DNA from: Palaemon carinicauda
Lineage: Eukaryota > Arthropoda > Malacostraca > Decapoda > Palaemonidae
Direction of reading: 5' to 3'
Length of the DNA stretch: 64,000 bases
Assembly: GCF_036898095.1 (NCBI RefSeq)
Contig: NC_090729.1
Location: 63,889,132 to 63,953,131, forward strand
A program made the position numbers and the translations under genes. The notes below the pieces were generated by a model. That model saw nothing but the letters and a program-made list of their open reading frames with translations. It did not search any database and had not been told where the DNA came from. This document shows positions 59,284 through 64,000 of this stretch, piece by piece; position 1 is the first letter of the stretch; each line of letters starts with the position of its first letter.

Positions 59284-60987
59284 GAGGAGTATTTGAAGTG
59301 TGAGAGTAACTTCTGTGGGGGTGAAGCGCCCGGACTTCTACGGGCACAAGGCGTGCTGGACCCACGCCCCCTGCGCCGCCAAGAAAAGCGACTTGAAGTA
59401 TTGGGACCCGCAGAACTGTACAGTCATCTTGATTCTGACAACGTGGAACGTATGTTGGAAGTGTCGGAAGAGACGGAGAAGAACCTCATGGACGAGGAAC
59501 TCGACTATGAGGAAGATCAGGTGGAATACCCTGATTCGGAGACCGGGGTCGCTCCTGCTCCCCCAGCAACTCCTGCACCGTCCGAGGAACCTGTTCCTTC
59601 GACTTCTACCACCCCGGACCCTTTTCCATCGGCCACTCAAGAGGTCTTCAAGATGCTTGAAGCCCTCATGGACAAGAAGCTGCGAGAGACTCAGGAGCAA
59701 TTCCGGACGACTCTCGTCTGCTTCAAACAACCGGAAAGGATTTCGGTTAAGGACCTCCCCACCTGCTCGGAAGCTAACCCATGGAGATACGCCGAGCATA
59801 TGCCAATTACAACTGGCAAGATTTACATCAGTGAAAGGGTTGGCTCTATTTTGCTGGAAGAAGTGGAATTCTTCCCAAATTTCGAGGCTTATCCGGACTG
59901 TTACGTCCGGCTCAGGTCCGAACCAGCCTCAAAGGAGGAGACCGAATCAAAAGAAGTTATTGTGTTCGATCTCGCGAAGGCCCAAGCTATGTTAGCTCAG
60001 GCAGTGAAGAGTAGGGGTTTCACTAACTCCACGATGCCGGCGCTTAGTAAAAAGCATCCAACCTTCATTGCGCCAAATTCTGCGACCTTCCCCTTCGTCG
60101 AAAAGGCCTTCACAGCGGTCATAAAGGCAGTGGAGGAAGGGAAACCTTGTCCTGAACTGGAGGAGTGCAGACCCTTCTCCATTACTCTTCCCCCCGATGA
60201 TAGGCACTTGAAAGACATCCAGTCGACCTTCATGGTAGGGAAACTGGAGCCTGATGTAGCCGGTCGTCAATTCAATGAGGACCTCCCAAGGCTGAACGAT
60301 CAGCTCTTTCGTAGGAAACAGGATACGAAGGAGAGACTCGCCGCTTTGCTGTCCCATCAGATACAGCTCGAACTCATGGCCGGGGATACCAGAGTCCCGG
60401 ACTTTTTTATGGTCCTCGCTAAGTCGCACCTGGCGACTGTAACCAAGGACCTATATAGCTTCACTAGGGCTCGCAGACCCTGTCGTGAATTCGTGTTCGC
60501 TAACGCAACAGTGAAACACGAACCCCGGAGGCTGATTTCCTCCAATATTTGGGGCAAGTACCTCTTCCCATCTACCTTGGTGAAAGAGATAGTGGACAAA
60601 GCTGTCACGGAGAATAGGAACCTTCTCCATGAGTGGGGCATGTCCCGTAAGAGGAAGTCCTCTCAGGATGATGGCCCTCAGCCTAAGAGGAAAGCTTCAA
60701 AGCCCAGACCCCAGCAACGTCAACCGAGACGACAGTTTCCAGGTCCCGCTACTCCCCAAGTGGCTACGCAGCCGCAACAGACCTTTCAGTTGGTCCCCCA
60801 ACCTGTGGTGTCGCAGTCGCAGGTCTTCACCCCTGCATACGAGCAATACTCGACTACCTTTCGTCCCAGAGTTAGGGGCTCAGGCAGAGGTTCCGGCAGA
60901 GATTCTTCTCGCCGTCCCTCCAGAGGCAGAGGAGGAAGGGGAGCTAGCGGCCGAGGTGGCAAACCCTCGGGACACCAGAAGCAATGA
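59284..60987 (+). CDS. Gag-like ORF1 of the DIRS-type element, RGG-rich C-terminus
   Basis: 564-aa open frame (first in-frame TTG at 59293; no nearby ATG, so translation presumably enters by splicing at 59283). The first residues include Cys pairs (KCESNFC). The recognisable continuation of that Cys/His region (FYGHKACWTHAPC) is in the neighbouring frame from about 59322 to 59425, right after a five-G run at 59317-59321, so an indel pair probably displaced a short part of the frame. After an acidic stretch and a Pro/Ser/Thr-rich linker comes a long mixed helical region (residues about 110-440), then basic (RKRKSS, PKRKASKPRPQQRQPRRQ) and Arg/Gly-rich (GRGSGRDSSRRPSRGRGGRG) RNA-binding tails. 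It overlaps the RT frame, as DIRS ORFs do. Confidence 0.75.
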   Translation, partial: EEYLKCESNFCGGEAPGLLRAQGVLDPRPLRRQEKRLEVLGPAELYSHLDSDNVERMLEVSEETEKNLMDEELDYEEDQVEYPDSETGVAPAPPATPAPSEEPVPSTSTTPDPFPSATQEVFKMLEALMDKKLRETQEQFRTTLVCFKQPERISVKDLPTCSEANPWRYAEHMPITTGKIYISERVGSILLEEVEFFPNFEAYPDCYVRLRSEPASKEETESKEVIVFDLAKAQAMLAQAVKSRGFTNSTMPALSKKHPTFIAPNSATFPFVEKAFTAVIKAVEEGKPCPELEECRPFSITLPPDDRHLKDIQSTFMVGKLEPDVAGRQFNEDLPRLNDQLFRRKQDTKERLAALLSHQIQLELMAGDTRVPDFFMVLAKSHLATVTKDLYSFTRARRPCREFVFANATVKHEPRRLISSNIWGKYLFPSTLVKEIVDKAVTENRNLLHEWGMSRKRKSSQDDGPQPKRKASKPRPQQRQPRRQFPGPATPQVATQPQQTFQLVPQPVVSQSQVFTPAYEQYSTTFRPRVRGSGRGSGRDSSRRPSRGRGGRGASGRGGKPSGHQKQ

Positions 60988-62827
60988 TGTGCTTCCGGTG
61001 GGATTAATACTCCGCCAATTCCAGGATCGTTGGACCTTCGATCCCTGGGCACACAGCATCGTCAAGAAGGGACTGGGCTGGAGCTGGACTCAACCACCCC
61101 CAGCCTTCCAGCAATTCTTCCAACAGTCAACCCCCCTCCTGGAAGAATATATCCTTGAACTCTTGAACAAAAAGGTGATCAGGAGGATAAAGTCAACCAG
61201 GTTCCAAGGGAGACTCTTTTGCGTTCCCAAGAAAGACTCCGACAAACTCAGAGTCATTCTAGACTTATCCCCTCTCAACAAGTTCATTGCAAACAACAAA
61301 TTCAAGATGCTGACTCTGCAACAAATAAGGACCCTTCTGCCTCAAAGGGCCTACACGGTCTCCATAGACCTGGCGGATGCCTTCTGGCACATCCCATTGA
61401 ATCATTATGCTTCCTCCGACCTAGGATTTCGACTCCAAAGGAAAAGTTACGCCTTCAGGACCATGCCCTTCGGGCTCAACGTGGCTCCACGGATCTTCAC
61501 CAAGCTGGCAGACGCAATCGTCCAACAGCTACGTCTTCAGGGCGTCCAAGTAATGGCCTACCTAGACGACTGGCTAGTCTGGTCGACATCGCCCGAAGAT
61601 TGTGTGAGAGCCTGCAACAAAGTCACCCAGTTCCTAGAGCATCTGGGCTTCAAGATAAACGCCGAGAAATCTCGCCTCTCTCCAGCACAGAAGTTCCAAT
61701 GGTTTGGAATCCATTGGGATCTTCAGTCACACCGCCTTTCCATCCCACAGAAGAAAAGGAAGGAAATAGCAGGGTCTGTCAGAAGGCTTCTAAAATCCAA
61801 ACGTATCTCAAGACGACAGCAGGAACAAGTCCTCGGCTCTCTACAGTTCGCCTCTGTGACAAACCCAGTGCTTCGCGCACAGCTAAAGGATACCGCGGGA
61901 GTCTGGAGACGTTTCGCACCCATCGCTCGAAGAGACCTCAAGAGACGGCTTCCAAACAAACTTCACCTACTCTTAAAGCCGTGGTCAGAAGCAAAGGCCC
62001 TGAAAAAGTCCATCCCTCTTCAACACCCGCCTCCATAGATCAACATCCACACGGACGCTTCACTGGAGGGTTGGGGAGGTCACTCCCACCAACAACAGGT
62101 TCAAGGAATATGGTCTCCCCAATTCAAGACATTTCACATCAACATCTTGGAGGCCATGGCGGTTCTTCTCACCCTGAAGAAACTCTCCCCGCCTCCCTCG
62201 ATCCACATTCGTCTGACTCTGGACAACTCGGTGGTAGTCAGATGTCTCAATCGGCAGGGCTCGAGATCGCCCCAGATAAATCAGGTACTTCTTCCGATCT
62301 TTCGTTTGGCAGAAAGGAAGAAATGGCACCTGTCTGCAGTTCACCTACAAGAATTCCGCAACGTGACGGCAGACGCTCTATCAAGGACAAGCCCAATAGA
62401 GTCGGAATGGTCTCTAGACGCAAGGTCATTCTCCTTCATCTCTCACCAAGTCCCGGAACTTCAGATCGATCTCTTTGCGACGAGCGACAACAATCAACTT
62501 CCTCGATATGTGGCTCCGTACGAGGACCCCAAGGCAGAAGCAGTGGATGCTATGTCACTGGATTGGAACAGATGGTCCAGGATATACCTGTTCCCCCCTC
62601 CCAACCTTCTGCTGAAAGTTCTCTCCAAACTAAGAACCTTCAAAGGGACAGCAGCCCTAGTGGCTCCCAAGTGGCCCCAGAGCAATTGGTACCCCCTGGT
62701 TCTGGAGCTGCAGCCCTCGCTGATTTCCCTACCGGGTCCAGTTCTCTCGCAACAAGTACAGAAGTCGACTGTCTTCACTTCATCACTGAAAGTCAGGGAC
62801 CTTCATCTCATGATTTTCTCTCCTTAG
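60629..62827 (+). pseudogene. Reverse transcriptase-RNase H of the DIRS-type element (one in-frame stop)
   Basis: Homology starts about 60990 (LILRQFQDRWTFDPWAHSIV); the part before that is a shadow of gag. RT: FCVPKKDSDKLRVILDLSPLN, SIDLADAFWHIPL, RTMPFGLNVAPRIF and YLDD within VMAYLDDWLVW (61553 on), then FLEHLGFKINAEKS. TAG at 62036-62038 interrupts exactly before RNase H. The same frame then continues HTDASLEGWGGHS, HINILEAMAVLLTL (catalytic Glu), LDNSVVVRCLNRQG (Asp) and NVTADALSR (final Asp), ending at TAG 62825-62827. YLDD and the RT-RH order are typical of tyrosine-recombinase retroelements. No methyltransferase domain was recognised. Confidence 0.88.
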
Positions 62828-63818
62828 CCACAAAGAAAAGGTTTGGGATCTCAAAGAAAAGCTTAGACTTCCTCTAGGAGTACAAGACTGAATCTACCAG
62901 ACGGCAATATGAATCTTCCTGGAGTTTCATTCGTCAAGGCAAAAATCCCTACGGAAATCACCATTGATTTTTGTATGTCCTTCTTCATTCACCTTCATGG
63001 ACAAGGCTTAGCGGCCAACACGATTTCCACCTGTAAATCGGCCCTGACTAGACCACTCCTATACGCCTTCCAGATTGATCTGTCCAGTGATATCTTCAAT
63101 AAACTGCCAAAGGCATGCGCTAGACTATGCCCAGCACCCCCACCAAAACCTATCTCCTGGTCCCTGGACAAGGTGCTCCATTTTGCTTCTAGCCTGGACA
63201 ATGATTCATGCCCTCTGAAAGATTTGACTCAAAAAGTTATCTTCCTTTTTGCTCTCGCCTCGGGAGCCCGAGTCAGTGAAATAGTGGCCTTATCAAGAGA
63301 AGAGGGCCAGATACAGTTCGCCGACATGGGAGAACTTACCCCTCTTCCCCGATCCGATGTTTCTCGCTAAGATTGAACTACCCACCAAGAGATGGGGCCC
63401 TTGGAGAATCTGCCCCCTGAAGGAAGATGTCTCTCTATGCCCACTGGAGAGTCTTAAGGTCTATCTTCGAAGAACTTCAGACTTCGGTGGAGGACAACTC
63501 TTCAAAGGAGAAACATCTGGTAGCGACCTGTCACTGAAACAACTAAGAGCGAAAATCACCTACTTCATTCGCAGAGTGGATCCTGACAGTACACCCGCAG
63601 GTCATGATCCTAGGAAAGTTGCTACTTCTCTGAACTTCTTCCAGGATATGGATTTCGAAAGCCACAAGGGCTTTATAGGCTGGAAATCATTGCGCGTTTT
63701 CTTCAAGCACTACGCAAAACAAGTGCACAAAGTGAAGCATTTCGTGGTAGCCGCAGGTAGTGTTATGAAAGCATGCTGTTTAACTCTGCATAGAACAGTG
63801 AGTTACTTGGGACTTTAA
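62790..63818 (+). pseudogene. Tyrosine recombinase of the DIRS-type element, frameshifted
   Basis: This protein would insert the circular cDNA, in place of an integrase. The N-terminal segment (ATKKRFGISKKSLDFL, then a stop at 62875-62877, then EYKTESTRRQYESSW) is in one frame. The SAM-like core (TIDFCMSFFIHLHGQGL) follows in another frame from about 62930, with the first catalytic Arg in ALASGARVSEIVALS (about 63250-63290). After a further shift near 63350 the third frame carries GPWRICPLKED, AGHDPRKVATS (HxxR, 63603-63614), GWKSLRVFFKHYAKQ with Trp, and the nucleophile Tyr at 63711-63713, ending at TAA 63816-63818. All catalytic residues remain, but three frames are used, so this copy is broken. 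Confidence 0.85.
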
Positions 63819-64000
63819 CTCTACGGGTGCCTGTGTTCACCCTTTCGTGATACATAGTGATTTCATGGACACTTAATGTTTCTAATAGACTGTTCTTACC
63901 AAGGTGAAATGTCATAGACTTTACATGAGTGCCACATGCCCTAGGGCATGATGTGTTTCCTTTGAATTTTATAAAAGACTGGCGTTCCTCTGGAACTTAT
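63819..64000 (+). other. 3' flank of the DIRS-type element, cut by window end
   Basis: Non-coding. The inverted terminal repeat and internal complementary region expected at the 3' end would lie at or beyond the edge. GACTGGCGTTCCTCTGGAACTT near 63979-64000 contains a small GTTCC/GGAAC inverted repeat. Confidence 0.45.

Noticed and set aside
59338..59799. 153-aa minus-strand frame under DIRS gag
   Set aside because: Antisense shadow of a GC-rich coding region, with no recognisable domain.
61219..62877. 552-aa open frame overlapping DIRS RT-RNase H
   Set aside because: Low-complexity Ser/Arg/Pro-rich shadow of the RT frame. Its last ~20 codons only coincide with the true recombinase start because of a frame change.

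Overview
The window is eukaryotic and repeat-dominated, most likely from a decapod crustacean (a shrimp, prawn or crayfish; this is inferred from the style of the repeats and the mix of transposable elements). It is AT-rich, with long (CT)n, (GA)n, (TA)n, (AAT)n and poly-G tracts, and almost every recognisable reading frame belongs to a transposable element. I found no convincing host protein gene, tRNA, rRNA or CRISPR array. No prokaryote-style operon logic applies here.

Region by region. 1-9931 holds two copies of a composite repeat: four ~375-bp tandem units in the order A-A-B-B, then a ~225-bp terminal segment ending in TTAA. The first copy is split by an apparently intact APE-type LINE (861-3954, one 986-aa ORF, perfect 16-bp target-site duplication). 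The same copy cuts off a Tigger/pogo transposase relic exactly at its TTAA. 9932-20300 contains decayed LINE pieces (a Jockey-like ORF1/ORF2 relic and a separate gag-like ORF1), one arm of a distant inverted repeat pair, and a possible TTAA-flanked piggyBac-like relic. 20300-28200 is mainly unassigned DNA with satellites: a (TA)n tract, a 31-bp minisatellite and a triplicated 83-86-bp short element.

28.2-31.4 kb is a decayed Ty3/gypsy pol. 31.4-36.6 kb consists of dispersed and locally duplicated non-coding repeats. 37.1-39.5 kb is a second, minus-strand LTR-element relic (gag, protease, RT), which abuts a plus-strand copia-like gag fragment. 40.17-44.57 kb is the best preserved LTR element: 5' LTR, primer site, gag, a textbook -1 frameshift signal, and pol with two nonsense codons. 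Its 3' LTR is not seen. 45.3-51.7 kb is a nested stack: an RTE-like LINE relic, an interspersed (AAT)n-tailed repeat and an 83-bp short retro-insert with 11-bp duplications inside it, and next to that a complete but decayed gypsy element (46699-51704) with both LTRs and a CTGGA 5-bp duplication.

52.9-53.9 kb repeats the 22.3-23.3 kb block. 55.5-64 kb is a DIRS-type (tyrosine-recombinase) retroelement: duplicated leader sequences, a GC/CpG-rich intron-like stretch, an RGG-tailed gag, RT-RNase H with YLDD, and a tyrosine recombinase with R, HxxR and Y residues, running to the window edge. It is broken by a few stops and frameshifts.

The most notable observations are the TTAA-ended composite element with a conserved internal A-A-B-B array and a precisely nested insertion, the frameshift cassette at 41298-41337, the tandem triplication of a hairpin/(CAA)n short element, and the DIRS leader architecture. 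All homology calls come from reading motifs. No database was searched.
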